This document shows, piece by piece, positions 1 through 8,104 of a stretch of 64,000 nucleotides of DNA; the stretch's first letter is position 1; every line of letters begins with the position of its first letter. The notes below the pieces were generated by a model that saw only the letters and a program-made list of their open reading frames with translations, searched no databases and was not told the DNA's origin. The DNA is taken from contig NZ_FOPP01000003.1 of the NCBI RefSeq assembly GCF_900113525.1, forward strand, positions 124,001 through 188,000. Direction: 5' to 3'. This DNA is from Pedobacter insulae. Lineage in GTDB: Bacteria; Bacteroidota; Bacteroidia; Sphingobacteriales; Sphingobacteriaceae. The position numbers and the translations under genes were made by a program.

Positions 1-239
1 CTTATGGTCCTGTTGCTTTTTGGCTTTCCATGATTCCTTTTACCTCTCCTATTGCCATGGTAGTACGCCTGCCCTATGGAGTTCCCAATTGGGAGTTAGC
101 ACTATCAATGTTCATTTTAGTAGTCGGTTTTATAGGTACAGTTTGGGTTGCAGGAAGAATTTACCGAGTTGGTATTTTAATGTATGGTAAAAAAACAACC
201 TTTAAAGAAATGTTTAAATGGTTTAGCTATAAAGGTTAG
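1..239 (+). CDS. ABC transporter permease, C-terminal end (partial)
   Basis: The reading frame is open to the left edge (codons from base 3), so the gene starts outside the window and only about 79 C-terminal residues are visible. They hold a short loop (SMIPFTSPIAMVVRLPYG), one clear membrane helix (about WELALSMFILVVGFIGTVWV) and a basic tail with GRIYRVGILMYGKK. This tail is typical of the NatB/ABC-2 export permeases of Bacteroidota, which pair with a separate ATPase. The stop lies 5 bp before the next start, so the two genes are probably cotranscribed. The substrate cannot be told from this fragment. Confidence 0.7.
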   Translation, partial: YGPVAFWLSMIPFTSPIAMVVRLPYGVPNWELALSMFILVVGFIGTVWVAGRIYRVGILMYGKKTTFKEMFKWFSYKG

Positions 240-244
240 GGGCA

Positions 245-1144
245 ATGAAAATTGCAATAATTGATCTTGGAACCAATACCTTTCATCTCTTAATCGCAGC
301 GGTTAGGTTTGGTGAACCTTTTATAATTTACAAAACTAATGTACCGGTTAGGTTAGGTGAAGACATCACTAAAGAAAATTCAATTATCCCTTTAGCCTTT
401 AATCGTGGAATTTCTTGTTTGCAGGAATTCAGGAAAACTATTGACTTTTATAAAATTAAAACAATAAAAGCTGTGGCTACATCGGGTGTACGAAGTGCTA
501 GGAATGGCAACGACTTTGTAACTGCAGCAAAAGAAGTCGCAGGTATTGCCATTGATATAATTGATGGCGATGAAGAGGCAACTTATATTTATGAAGGAGT
601 AAAATGGAGTGGTGCAATTACCCAATCCTCTTTAATTATGGATATAGGAGGTGGAAGCACTGAATTTATTCTTTGCGATCAGGAAAATGTCATCTGGAAA
701 AAGAGCTATAACATTGGAGCGGCCAGACTGATGCAATCATTTTTTAAGTCCGATCCAATTTCTTTAAAGGATCAATTGGCTATAATTGCCCATTTGGATG
801 CTCAGCTAACAGAACTTATCACACTTTGCCAAATACATAAACCAAAAACATTAATTGGTTCAGCTGGGGCTTTCGAGACATTTGACACGATGATTAATCC
901 TAAATTGGAAAATTATACTGCCACTATTGATTACAATGCTTATCAGGAACTTTCATCTAAGCTAATCAACGCCAATCACTTGCAACGGGCAAACATGGAT
1001 GGCTTAATCCCCTTAAGAGTAGATATGATTGTAATGGCTGCTTTATTAACTAATTATGTGTTAACAAAATTAAATATCAAGGAAATAACTTTATCTACTT
1101 TTGATTTAAAAATGGGTGTGTTGGCTAAAAGTGTGGAGCATTAA
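245..1144 (+). CDS. Ppx/GppA phosphatase family protein
   Basis: 299 aa, single Ppx/GppA domain of the actin/ASKHA ATPase fold. Phosphate-1 loop IDLGTNTFHLLIA sits at residues 6-18, followed by EEATYIYEGV and the phosphate-2 loop MDIGGGSTEFI near residue 133. Family members hydrolyse polyphosphate or pppGpp in the cytoplasm. At about 300 aa this is the short form without the C-terminal HD-like domain of E. coli Ppx, so whether it uses polyphosphate or pppGpp cannot be decided from sequence. It follows the ABC permease by 5 bp on the same strand. Confidence 0.9.
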   Translation: MKIAIIDLGTNTFHLLIAAVRFGEPFIIYKTNVPVRLGEDITKENSIIPLAFNRGISCLQEFRKTIDFYKIKTIKAVATSGVRSARNGNDFVTAAKEVAGIAIDIIDGDEEATYIYEGVKWSGAITQSSLIMDIGGGSTEFILCDQENVIWKKSYNIGAARLMQSFFKSDPISLKDQLAIIAHLDAQLTELITLCQIHKPKTLIGSAGAFETFDTMINPKLENYTATIDYNAYQELSSKLINANHLQRANMDGLIPLRVDMIVMAALLTNYVLTKLNIKEITLSTFDLKMGVLAKSVEH

Positions 1145-1152
1145 CTGTAATC

Positions 1153-1722
1153 CTATGATAAGCTCTTTAGTTCATCATATAACCGCTCGGTAGGTAATCC
1201 CATAACATTGGTATAAGACCCTAACATACGTGTCACAACTACCAAACCCCAGTAATCTTGAATACCATAGCTTCCAGCTTTATCAAACGGCTTAAAATTG
1301 TCAATATAAAAGTTGATTTCCTCTTCGCTTACCGCTCTACAGAACACCTCTGTAACATCATAAAAGGAATGCATTTTATTGTCTTTAACCAAAGCTACTC
1401 CCGTATAGACCTCGTGTTTGTTAGCTGCTAATGCTTTCAACATTTCGTAGGCATGGACTTTATCTCTCGGCTTACCTAAAATTTCTCCATCTAAAGCAAC
1501 AATCGTATCGGCAGTAATGACTATCTTACCCGAAACATCTCCAAATGCTGTTGCTTTTTGTTCGGCAACATAAACTGCTATTTCTGCAGGGCTTAAATTC
1601 TCAGGATAGCTTTCATCAACATCCTTAAGGTCGACACTGAAATCTAGGCCCATCAATTTTAATAATTCATGTCTCCGGGGAGATTTAGAGGCTAAAACAA
1701 TAGGGAGCTTTTGTTGATACAT
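1153..1722 (-). CDS. maf: Maf family nucleoside triphosphate pyrophosphatase
   Basis: 189 aa from the chosen ATG at 1722. The frame is open 15 codons further, but that extension (LFILLFAIFVEIYK) does not fit the family, whose N-terminus begins just before LASKSPRRHELL. Maf proteins hydrolyse non-canonical or methylated nucleoside triphosphates, or dTTP/UTP in the YhdE branch. Visible motifs are the substrate loop SKSPRR, ADTIVALDGEILGKP and SYGIQDYWG. The gene converges with the Ppx gene, 8 bp from its stop. It lies downstream of a hairpin that probably ends the preceding small gene. Confidence 0.92.
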   Translation of the reverse strand: MYQQKLPIVLASKSPRRHELLKLMGLDFSVDLKDVDESYPENLSPAEIAVYVAEQKATAFGDVSGKIVITADTIVALDGEILGKPRDKVHAYEMLKALAANKHEVYTGVALVKDNKMHSFYDVTEVFCRAVSEEEINFYIDNFKPFDKAGSYGIQDYWGLVVVTRMLGSYTNVMGLPTERLYDELKSLS

Positions 1723-1763
1723 TTTGTAAATTTCCACGAAAATAGCAAAAAGCAATATAAACA

Positions 1764-1786
1764 ACAAAAGCGACTATAAGTCGCTT
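1764..1786 (-). terminator. Hairpin terminator after the LTxxQ protein gene
   Basis: Perfect inverted repeat AAGCGACT-ata-AGTCGCTT (1768-1786). Read on the minus strand it is followed by TTTTGTTGTTT. It lies between the small periplasmic protein gene and maf. The U-tract is interrupted, so this is a moderately strong terminator at best. Confidence 0.55.
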
Positions 1787-1815
1787 CTGTTATATTATAA
1801 AGAAAGGAGCTTTAA

Positions 1816-2226
1816 TTATTGACCGCCACCTTCTTGTCTTTCTTTCATTCTTTTTTCCATCGCTGCTTTTTGCTCATCTAACATAGTTTGATAAGCTTTT
1901 TTCTGATCATCAGTTAAAATTTCTTTGATTTTAGTTTGAGTTTCAGTTTGCATTTTGGTCATTTTCTCTCTCATTGCTGCCATATCGCCACCTCCACCTT
2001 GCATTTCTTCACGCATTTTTGTCTGTGCAGCAACTTGTGCAGTAAAGATCACAGTTGCCTTAGCTTTTTGATCGTCAGTTAATTTCAATTTCTCAACCAA
2101 TTGATCAGTTTGTCTTTTAATTCTTTCTTCTGGCGTACCACCACGGCCTTGTCCACCACCTTGTTGTGCATTAGCGAATGTTACCACACTGAATAATAAT
2201 CCGCAGATAATTAATAATTTTTTCAT
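1816..2226 (-). CDS. Small exported LTxxQ (Spy/CpxP-like) protein
   Basis: 136 aa. Residues 1-20 form a Sec signal peptide ending ANA before QQ. The mature chain is almost entirely charged helix flanked by glycine-rich ends, and contains two LTDDQK motifs (around residues 49 and 104). This resembles the paired LTxxQ motifs of the Spy/CpxP periplasmic chaperones. Spy-type proteins bind unfolded proteins and respond to envelope stress; that role is inferred here, since the similarity is short. The upstream region (2227-2375) carries the palindrome GGTTCTTAGAACC at 2301-2313, a possible regulator site. Confidence 0.6.
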   Translation of the reverse strand: MKKLLIICGLLFSVVTFANAQQGGGQGRGGTPEERIKRQTDQLVEKLKLTDDQKAKATVIFTAQVAAQTKMREEMQGGGGDMAAMREKMTKMQTETQTKIKEILTDDQKKAYQTMLDEQKAAMEKRMKERQEGGGQ

Positions 2227-2300
2227 GTTTTTTCTTTTTGTTTTAATTGCTATGAAGCGCTAATTTTAATTTAGAACTCCATTTTGGTTCTGTGATTTAT

Positions 2301-2313
2301 GGTTCTTAGAACC
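2301..2313. promoter_or_regulatory. Palindrome upstream of the LTxxQ gene
   Basis: GGTTCT-T-AGAACC, a perfect 6-bp dyad with a 1-bp centre. It lies about 75 bp upstream of the small exported protein gene, with a second AGAAC/GTTCT pair beside it (about 2272-2290). It could be an operator. No family is recognised. Confidence 0.3.
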
Positions 2314-2375
2314 TAAAAATAGGATTAAGTTTAATCGCTAAGCGTAACTTAATTATTACAAAATAGTGTGGTAAT

Positions 2376-2900
2376 TTATTTAGCTGAATCAGAAGCCATT
2401 GGATTTAAATCGAACCAATTAAGTTGTACTTTGAGTACTTTTTCGATCACATCTCGCACTGCCGTGTCTCCACCTTTTCGTGGCGAAATATAATGTGCAA
2501 TCTGTTTGATCTCATCTACTGCATCAATGGGACAGGTTGCAATACCAACCAACTTCATCACTTCATAATCAGGCATATCATCGCCCATATATAAAACTTG
2601 AGCTGGAGAAATGTCCTTTTCTGTTAGATAATTTTGAAAGACTTTGACTTTGTCGCCAACTCTAAGAAAAACATCGGGCAATCCCAAATTCTCGAAGCGT
2701 TTGGTTGTGGCCGGACCACCACTTCCAGATATAATACAAATGTGATAACCCTTTTTTAGCGCTAATTGCAAGGCATAACCATCTTTAATATTGAATGTAC
2801 GTAAAAGATCTCCGGATTCAGATGCTATGGCAGTTCCGTCTGTTAAAACGCCATCTACATCAAAAATGAACGTGGTAATGTCTTTAAGCCTTTCTAACAT
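2376..2900 (-). CDS. kdsC: 3-deoxy-D-manno-octulosonate 8-phosphate phosphatase (KdsC type)
   Basis: 174 aa, the usual size of the HAD-IIIA KdsC family. HAD motif I FDVDGVLTDG begins at F13 (catalytic D14 and D16). Motif II is in CIISGSG, and motif III/IV is YMGDDMPDYEVM around residue 104. KdsC makes KDO from KDO-8-phosphate in the cytoplasm for lipid A core assembly. No other kds gene is in the window, so function rests on family features. It lies 3 bp after iscX on the same strand and is probably cotranscribed with fdx and iscX. Confidence 0.85.
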   Translation of the reverse strand: MLERLKDITTFIFDVDGVLTDGTAIASESGDLLRTFNIKDGYALQLALKKGYHICIISGSGGPATTKRFENLGLPDVFLRVGDKVKVFQNYLTEKDISPAQVLYMGDDMPDYEVMKLVGIATCPIDAVDEIKQIAHYISPRKGGDTAVRDVIEKVLKVQLNWFDLNPMASDSAK

Positions 2901-2903
2901 ATA

Positions 2904-3146
2904 TTACTGATTATCTCTCCACTCATATACCCAAGCAGATTGAATTTGTTCCAAATGTCCTTCGTTGCTCTCTTCTCTTGTTCCTTTAAAATTTGGTAGA
3001 GAGAGTACCCATTCAATCAATTCAGTAAAACGAATACGATATATTTTGGCTTCATTAAACTCATCGCCAAATTTTTCATAAAGCTCTTGCGCTATGTCTT
3101 CATGATCGTTCCAGTATATCGGTAATGCAAATTTATCGTTGTTCAT
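2904..3146 (-). CDS. iscX: IscX-like Fe-S cluster assembly protein
   Basis: 80 aa, the length of IscX/YfhJ. It has the family pattern: a W-x-D-x-x-x-I-A start (YWNDHEDIAQELYEKFGDE), the RFTELIEWVLSLPNF core, and a C-terminal NEGHLEQIQSAWVYEW. In enterobacteria IscX binds IscS and iron and tunes cluster assembly. Its immediate upstream neighbour here is a 2Fe-2S ferredoxin, the same order (fdx-iscX) as at the end of the enterobacterial isc operon. No isc scaffold or desulfurase gene is nearby. HscA is encoded alone near 24.6 kb. Confidence 0.85.
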   Translation of the reverse strand: MNNDKFALPIYWNDHEDIAQELYEKFGDEFNEAKIYRIRFTELIEWVLSLPNFKGTREESNEGHLEQIQSAWVYEWRDNQ

Positions 3147-3194
3147 TTTATTGTTTAACGGGTTAATTGTTGAATTGATTAATTGTTAGCTAAT

Positions 3195-3527
3195 TTAGTG
3201 CCCTAAGAATTCAGACTGGTCTGGAATCGTAACCTCTATATCTCCATCTAATACAATACATTGGCAAGCAAGTCGAGAAGTAATTTTTGGTCTAACTGCT
3301 CGATCAATAAAATCTTCTTCTTTATCTGATATTTCTTGAATATTATCCATGCCTTTATTCACATAGATATGACAAGTACTGCAACCACAAACACCTCCGC
3401 AATTATGTTGTAACTCAATGCCATTGTCTAAAACAATATCTAATACATCTTCTCCAGCAGCAATAGGAAGCTCAATAGATTCTCTTCCCCCCTCTTCAAA
3501 ATTTATTTTTAATTTAAAAATACTCAT
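3195..3527 (-). CDS. fdx: 2Fe-2S ferredoxin, adrenodoxin/Isc type
   Basis: 110 aa from the ATG at 3527. A 4-codon extension is possible but a -7 element ends 9 nt before this ATG. The cluster motif is C43-x5-C49-x2-C52 (HNCGGVCGCSTCHIYV) with the fourth ligand in LACQC near residue 88. C47 is an extra cysteine inside the loop. Isc-type ferredoxins give electrons for Fe-S assembly; the adjacent iscX supports that role over a catabolic one. The C-terminus has the short hydrophobic IPDQSEFLGH tail. Confidence 0.88.
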   Translation of the reverse strand: MSIFKLKINFEEGGRESIELPIAAGEDVLDIVLDNGIELQHNCGGVCGCSTCHIYVNKGMDNIQEISDKEEDFIDRAVRPKITSRLACQCIVLDGDIEVTIPDQSEFLGH

Positions 3528-3536
3528 AGCTATTTG

Positions 3537-3544
3537 CAAAAGTA
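3537..3544 (-). promoter_or_regulatory. -7 promoter element of fdx-iscX-kdsC
   Basis: CAAAAGTA on the plus strand, i.e. TACTTTTG on the minus strand, a perfect TAnnTTTG Bacteroidota -7 element. It ends 9 nt before the fdx ATG. No clear -33 TTG is seen. Confidence 0.6.
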
Positions 3545-3566
3545 AGCAGCCAAAACGGAAAATGTG

Positions 3567-4328
3567 TTATTTCTTTGTTTTTTTAATGCTCTCACTTAAT
3601 ATTTGATATATATTTATTAATTGTGGCTGTTCTAGCAACAATTCTTCGTGCTTTTTCATGGTCCGTTCATCGTTTCTTACAGCAGGCCCGGTCTGTACAT
3701 TCTTTGGCGATGTGAGCTGTACTTTTTCAGCTGTTTCTAAAATCAATGGCCGTATTAAATTGAAATCTAATCCATGACTACTTAGCAGATCTGCGGATAT
3801 TGCGTATAGATGATTGGTGAAATTGCAAGCAAATACTGCGGCCAAATGCAAAATTTTACGTTTATCGCTCCCAATTTCAACTACATACCTACTTAGCTTC
3901 TTTGCTAGCTCTTCAATACAGGTTAAAACAACACCTGTATTAGCCTCAATGCAAATCGGGACAGTCGAAAAATCAATTTCTTTCGCGATAGAGAAAGTCT
4001 GCAACGGATAAAAGACACCATATTTCTCAAATCCCTCAAAAACTGTCAAATCTACCGCACCAGAGGTGTGAACGATAATGCCTTTAAAAGTGGTCAACTC
4101 TTTAGCCATGCTTAGTATCGCATCATCTTTGATAGCGATTATACAAAAATCTGCGGTCTGATCCAGCTTATTTAGATTTTCGATAGCATCTGCTGATACT
4201 AATGTTGCTAGTGCTTGTGCATGGTCATATTGCTTACTCCAAACTTGTGTCACCAAAACTCCGGCGTCTTTAAGCGCTAAACCAATATGAGTGGCTACGT
4301 TTCCAGATCCAATAAGTATAACTTTCAT
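3567..4328 (-). CDS. Rossmann-fold / DUF2520 domain protein
   Basis: 253 aa. The N-terminus is an NAD(P)-binding Rossmann segment with the glycine motif VILIGSGNVATHIG (residues 3-16), like F420/NADP oxidoreductases. The C-terminal half, from about residue 125, is the helical DUF2520 domain (HLAAVFACNFTNHLYAIS, TGPAVRNDERTMKKH). The fold resembles ketopantoate reductase and pyrroline-carboxylate reductase, but no substrate is established. The start codon lies directly against the end of ccmF, so it is probably translated from the ccmEF transcript. No functional link to haem export is evident. Confidence 0.85.
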   Translation of the reverse strand: MKVILIGSGNVATHIGLALKDAGVLVTQVWSKQYDHAQALATLVSADAIENLNKLDQTADFCIIAIKDDAILSMAKELTTFKGIIVHTSGAVDLTVFEGFEKYGVFYPLQTFSIAKEIDFSTVPICIEANTGVVLTCIEELAKKLSRYVVEIGSDKRKILHLAAVFACNFTNHLYAISADLLSSHGLDFNLIRPLILETAEKVQLTSPKNVQTGPAVRNDERTMKKHEELLLEQPQLINIYQILSESIKKTKK

Positions 4329-6803
4329 CTACTTAGTCGTCACTTCTTTTCTTCTTCTTAGAATAGACATGATAAAGCCAATCACCATTACGATGGTTCC
4401 TATCCAATATAAATTGATGTAAGGAAATTCAATGGATTTAAAAACTACCCAATCCTTAGACTGCTGCGGCTTCTCATATACCTGTAGTTCAACCTTATCC
4501 TGTTCGGGGATAATTTTAGTAAACCTAAATCTCAAACCTAGTTCTTCAATATTACGGGCAAAATCGAAAATGTTATTTCCTTTAACTAAAAATAACGGCT
4601 CCGCATTGTATATTTTCCCGCTTACGTTAACCTCCAAAGTTAAACTAACTGCTAAATCTCCAGGTGCTAACTTTAAATCTTTAACTACTGGAGCTGTATT
4701 CATGGCTTTAACCGTTAAAACACCGCTACTTGTATGCAATGTATCTCCTACAGCTAAGTTTAAAATACGTGGGACCTTATAATTTTCCTCTTCCGAATGA
4801 CCTTCATGTTCGGCGTGTTCTTCCTTTTTGTCGGGAGCACTGGTAATGTGTGTATAAATATCAGATGTTAAATAATGTTTGGTGTCTGGAGAAGCGATCA
4901 GCCCCATACTTTCATTTGCCTGTATACTTGGATTTAACTCAAAATCTTCTTTTACTTTACCCGTTTTTTCATCAATTCGCTTAAAGTTAAGCTTATAAAA
5001 AGTGTTTGGTGCAATGGTAGTATCGCTTATATAAGTAACAGTGTACTTGCCCATCTTCTTAGGCTCGTTCTTAAATAGCATGATATTTTCGCCAGGGTCT
5101 GCAGCTTTTTCAAAATCTCTTACCGGGATATCTTTCTCCTCATTTATAGAAATCGGATTGCTTGTAGCTGCGGCAACTAGGGCTCCTAATAGCAATAATG
5201 CAAAGCCAATGTGAGCAACCGCAGAGCCTGCTAGCTTATTTATTTTACCCGCGAATGCTCCTGTAAGTAAACGTGCATTGGAGAGAATGGCAAACACACA
5301 ACTAAATGTAAGGATGATATACATTAAATTGCTATAAATTTCTGTGAGGTAAACAAAACCACCAGTAATCACCAATGCAAAAACAATAGATGAAATCAGG
5401 CTACTGTAAAACTTCCTCGGGTCGGTTCTTTTATACTTTAAGAATTGTGAAAAGCCCGAAACTAGCGTTACTAGGACTGCAAAGGGTGCCTGCCATTTGT
5501 TATAATATTTGATTACATCTACCGGAGGAGTAAATGTGGTGCCAAAAGCTTTATTAAATACGGGCACAGAAGTTGTAAATATGACCTGTAAACAGGCTAC
5601 AGTTAAAACTAGCGCCCCTATGAACATCCAAAACTCTCTCGAATAAGTTTCTTCATCCTTTTGTGTGATAGGCAGTTCCTTCCAGCGTGTGGCAATAAAA
5701 TAAATAGCGATGACCAAAAACGCAACATTATACAGTATCAAATGCCCAAACATTCCCATGTCTGTAAAAGAGTGAACTGAAGTATCCCCTAAAATACCGC
5801 TTCTCGTTAAAAAAGAAGCATATAATACCAAGATAAAACTAATGAAAACCAAAGCAATTGCCGTAAAATAAGCATGCCCTGTATTTTTAAAAGCAATCAT
5901 TACGTGTACTCCAGCAATGAGTGTTAACCAAGGAATAATTGAAGCATTTTCTACCGGATCCCACGCCCAAAAGCCGCCAAAATTTAGTGCTTCATAAGCC
6001 CAAAATGAACCCATAATAATACCCGCGCCTAATATCATCACCGCAAATAAAGCCCAAGGCAATACGGGTTTAATCCACTCTTTGTAGCGTCTTTCCCATA
6101 AAGCAGCTATACCATATGCAAATGGGACTACCATACTCGCAAAACCCAAGAATAAGGTGGGTGGGTGAATTACCATCCAGTAATTTTGCAATAATGGATT
6201 TAGACCCTGACCATCAGTAATAAATTTAAGATAATTTGCATAATTACTAGGGTCATTGAAAACTACTGGTGCCCATTCTTTTAAGTTTATAACTTCCCTA
6301 AAAAGAATAAATGGAGAACTACCAATTCGTTCGCCAAATATTTCAACCCCTAATAACATAGAGGTTAAAAAAACTTGTGAAAATGCAATTACAGTCATCA
6401 CGCCATTTTCCCACGTTTTAGCCCTCCAAATTAATATTACTCCCAGCAGTGATTGCCAAAATGCCCACAGCCAAAAGCTTCCTTCCTGCCCCTCCCAAAA
6501 AGCTGAAATAATATAATATATAGGCAGGGCCTTAGATGAATGGTCATATACGTAATAATACTCATTCTTTTGATTTAAAATCAAATAGAATAGTGTAACT
6601 CCAATTCCGATAATGCTTGCCACATTAATTAGAAAGCCCGCTCGTCCTATTTTTGTCCACGAAAGATCTTGTTTATTTTGGTTTTTTACGCCAAAGAAAT
6701 AGGCAATGGTGGAAAGTAACGAGCCTACAAAGGCAAGCACAATAAAAAGTTGTCCGATTTGACCGGGAAGAAGGCTTTCACCTATAAATTTTACGGAATC
6801 CAT
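4329..6803 (-). CDS. ccmF: Cytochrome c haem lyase subunit CcmF
   Basis: 824 aa polytopic membrane protein of the CcmF/NrfE family, which transfers haem from holo-CcmE to apocytochrome c on the periplasmic side. The WWD signature is clear (FGGFWAWDPVENAS), with conserved histidines in neighbouring loops (YWMVIHPPTLFLGF, DTSVHSFTDMG). The large periplasmic region near the C-terminus ends in a final helix (YINLYWIGTIVMVIGFIMSI). A His/Glu-rich insert, DKKEEHAEHEGHSEEEN, lies around residues 655-672 and is not a general family feature. The start overlaps the ccmE stop (TAATG), implying translational coupling. Confidence 0.93.
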   Translation of the reverse strand: MDSVKFIGESLLPGQIGQLFIVLAFVGSLLSTIAYFFGVKNQNKQDLSWTKIGRAGFLINVASIIGIGVTLFYLILNQKNEYYYVYDHSSKALPIYYIISAFWEGQEGSFWLWAFWQSLLGVILIWRAKTWENGVMTVIAFSQVFLTSMLLGVEIFGERIGSSPFILFREVINLKEWAPVVFNDPSNYANYLKFITDGQGLNPLLQNYWMVIHPPTLFLGFASMVVPFAYGIAALWERRYKEWIKPVLPWALFAVMILGAGIIMGSFWAYEALNFGGFWAWDPVENASIIPWLTLIAGVHVMIAFKNTGHAYFTAIALVFISFILVLYASFLTRSGILGDTSVHSFTDMGMFGHLILYNVAFLVIAIYFIATRWKELPITQKDEETYSREFWMFIGALVLTVACLQVIFTTSVPVFNKAFGTTFTPPVDVIKYYNKWQAPFAVLVTLVSGFSQFLKYKRTDPRKFYSSLISSIVFALVITGGFVYLTEIYSNLMYIILTFSCVFAILSNARLLTGAFAGKINKLAGSAVAHIGFALLLLGALVAAATSNPISINEEKDIPVRDFEKAADPGENIMLFKNEPKKMGKYTVTYISDTTIAPNTFYKLNFKRIDEKTGKVKEDFELNPSIQANESMGLIASPDTKHYLTSDIYTHITSAPDKKEEHAEHEGHSEEENYKVPRILNLAVGDTLHTSSGVLTVKAMNTAPVVKDLKLAPGDLAVSLTLEVNVSGKIYNAEPLFLVKGNNIFDFARNIEELGLRFRFTKIIPEQDKVELQVYEKPQQSKDWVVFKSIEFPYINLYWIGTIVMVIGFIMSILRRRKEVTTK

Positions 6804-7219
6804 TAAGATTTGTTGTAAGGTTTTACCTGGCCATCTTTTTGCACTTCGACCAAGTTATCATTATATTTAGAAGGGCACTTCATCAGTATTTTAGAAGCGT
6901 AAAATGTATCATTATTCATTTTACCTATTAATACTATTTTTTCAGATCGTTCGAAATCCTGAGGCTTTGTTCCGCTTAAAACCACTTTTTTAACTTTTCC
7001 TTTTTCATCTTTCATGAAAAAAGAAAAATGATTGGGATCTTTTACTGCATCGTAGTGCATTCCTTTACTCTTCTCCCAGTAGCCCATTACGTGCTCTTCT
7101 TTGTTGGAAGAAGCCGCTTCAGTAAAATTAGAATAGGTATCAGTATCTGCGTTTAAGCTCACTAAAAATCCGATACAGATAGCTATAGTGATTAAACCAA
7201 CAATTGCACTTTTCCTCAT
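6803..7219 (-). CDS. ccmE: Cytochrome c maturation haem chaperone CcmE, CxxxY type
   Basis: 138 aa with an N-terminal membrane anchor (residues 5-22) and a small periplasmic OB-fold domain. CcmE binds haem covalently and hands it to CcmF. In E. coli the ligand is a histidine in a LAKHDENY-type motif; here the matching segment is ILMKCPSKYND, giving C115-x3-Y119. A CxxxY CcmE is known from the variant System I of archaea and some anaerobic bacteria. The gene overlaps ccmF by TAATG. A perfect -7 element lies 28 nt upstream. Confidence 0.88.
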   Translation of the reverse strand: MRKSAIVGLITIAICIGFLVSLNADTDTYSNFTEAASSNKEEHVMGYWEKSKGMHYDAVKDPNHFSFFMKDEKGKVKKVVLSGTKPQDFERSEKIVLIGKMNNDTFYASKILMKCPSKYNDNLVEVQKDGQVKPYNKS

Positions 7220-7247
7220 TTAAGTTGTTAAATTAAATCTTCGATTA

Positions 7248-7255
7248 CAAAGATA
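7248..7255 (-). promoter_or_regulatory. -7 promoter element of ccmE-ccmF
   Basis: CAAAGATA on the plus strand, TATCTTTG on the minus strand, matching TAnnTTTG. It lies 28 nt before the ccmE start and separates this unit from msrA. Confidence 0.55.
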
Positions 7256-7339
7256 AAAAAACATACTTAGCTGGAGCATATTGAATACGCTCTATTGCAT
7301 ATCATGACAATTGGTTGATATTAACGAACACTCCAACGC

Positions 7340-7978
7340 TTACTTAAGCAGTTCGGGCATTGCGGTTCTCAATTTTTCAATTTTTGGTCCACACACCCCC
7401 TGCACGTAGGCATCATTCGGATGCAAACGAACATAATTTTGGTGATAGTTCTCAGCTGGGTAAAATGTAGGTAGAGGCTCAACCTCTGTTACAACATCAA
7501 GGCCGATATATTTTGTTTCATTAAGGTTTTTGATTTCGGCCTCTACAATCTTCTTTTCTTCCGCATTATCATAAAAGGCTATAGAACGATAACTGGTTCC
7601 AACATCCGGACCTTGTCTATTAAGTTCTGTTGGATTATGCATTACAAAAAAAGCATGCGTAAGTTGTTTGAAAGTGATCATACTTGGGTCATAAATAACT
7701 TGAACAGCTTCTGCGTGACCAGTTCGCTCGGCTCCAACTTCTTCGTAAGTTGGATTTTCAGTAGTTCCTCCGGCATAGCCACTAGTAGCTTTGACAACGC
7801 CCTTTAGCTGGCTAAATCCTTCTTGAATACCCCAAAAACAACCTCCAGCAAACACTGCAGTACGTTCGGTCGATTTAACTTCTGGCAATTTAGCTTTGGT
7901 ATGATTATTCTCTGAAGAACCGCAGGATCCGAGTAAAAATAAGGTAACGATAACGATAAATAAACTGAAAGATTTCAT
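7340..7978 (-). CDS. msrA: Peptide-methionine (S)-S-oxide reductase, lipoprotein form
   Basis: 212 aa. Residues 1-18 are a lipoprotein signal with lipobox LLGSC (Cys19), so the enzyme is anchored in the envelope rather than cytoplasmic. The catalytic motif GGCFWG carries Cys47. The MsrA domain runs on through TSGYAGGTTENPTYEEV, GHAEAVQVIYDP, and the EPLPTFYPAENYHQNY segment with conserved Tyr and Glu residues. It repairs methionine S-sulfoxide in exported proteins. It sits between gdh and ccmE with its own spacing on both sides. An oxidative-damage role next to cytochrome c maturation is plausible but inferred. Confidence 0.93.
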   Translation of the reverse strand: MKSFSLFIVIVTLFLLGSCGSSENNHTKAKLPEVKSTERTAVFAGGCFWGIQEGFSQLKGVVKATSGYAGGTTENPTYEEVGAERTGHAEAVQVIYDPSMITFKQLTHAFFVMHNPTELNRQGPDVGTSYRSIAFYDNAEEKKIVEAEIKNLNETKYIGLDVVTEVEPLPTFYPAENYHQNYVRLHPNDAYVQGVCGPKIEKLRTAMPELLK

Positions 7979-8041
7979 ATTATAAATTTATTCAATATAC
8001 GTTTGAAAATTGAAAAAAGTTTTGACACATATATTAAGTTA

Positions 8042-8071
8042 CAAAAAGGGGCCCAAATAAATTTGGACCCC
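8042..8071 (-). terminator. Rho-independent terminator after gdh
   Basis: GGGGcCCAAAT-aa-ATTTGGaCCCC (8048-8071), a strong stem with one mismatch. Read on the minus strand it is followed by TTTTTGT. It lies just downstream of the gdh stop codon. Confidence 0.85.
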
Positions 8072-8104
8072 TGTGATATTATTTACTGAAACCTGTTTAC
8101 TGAC

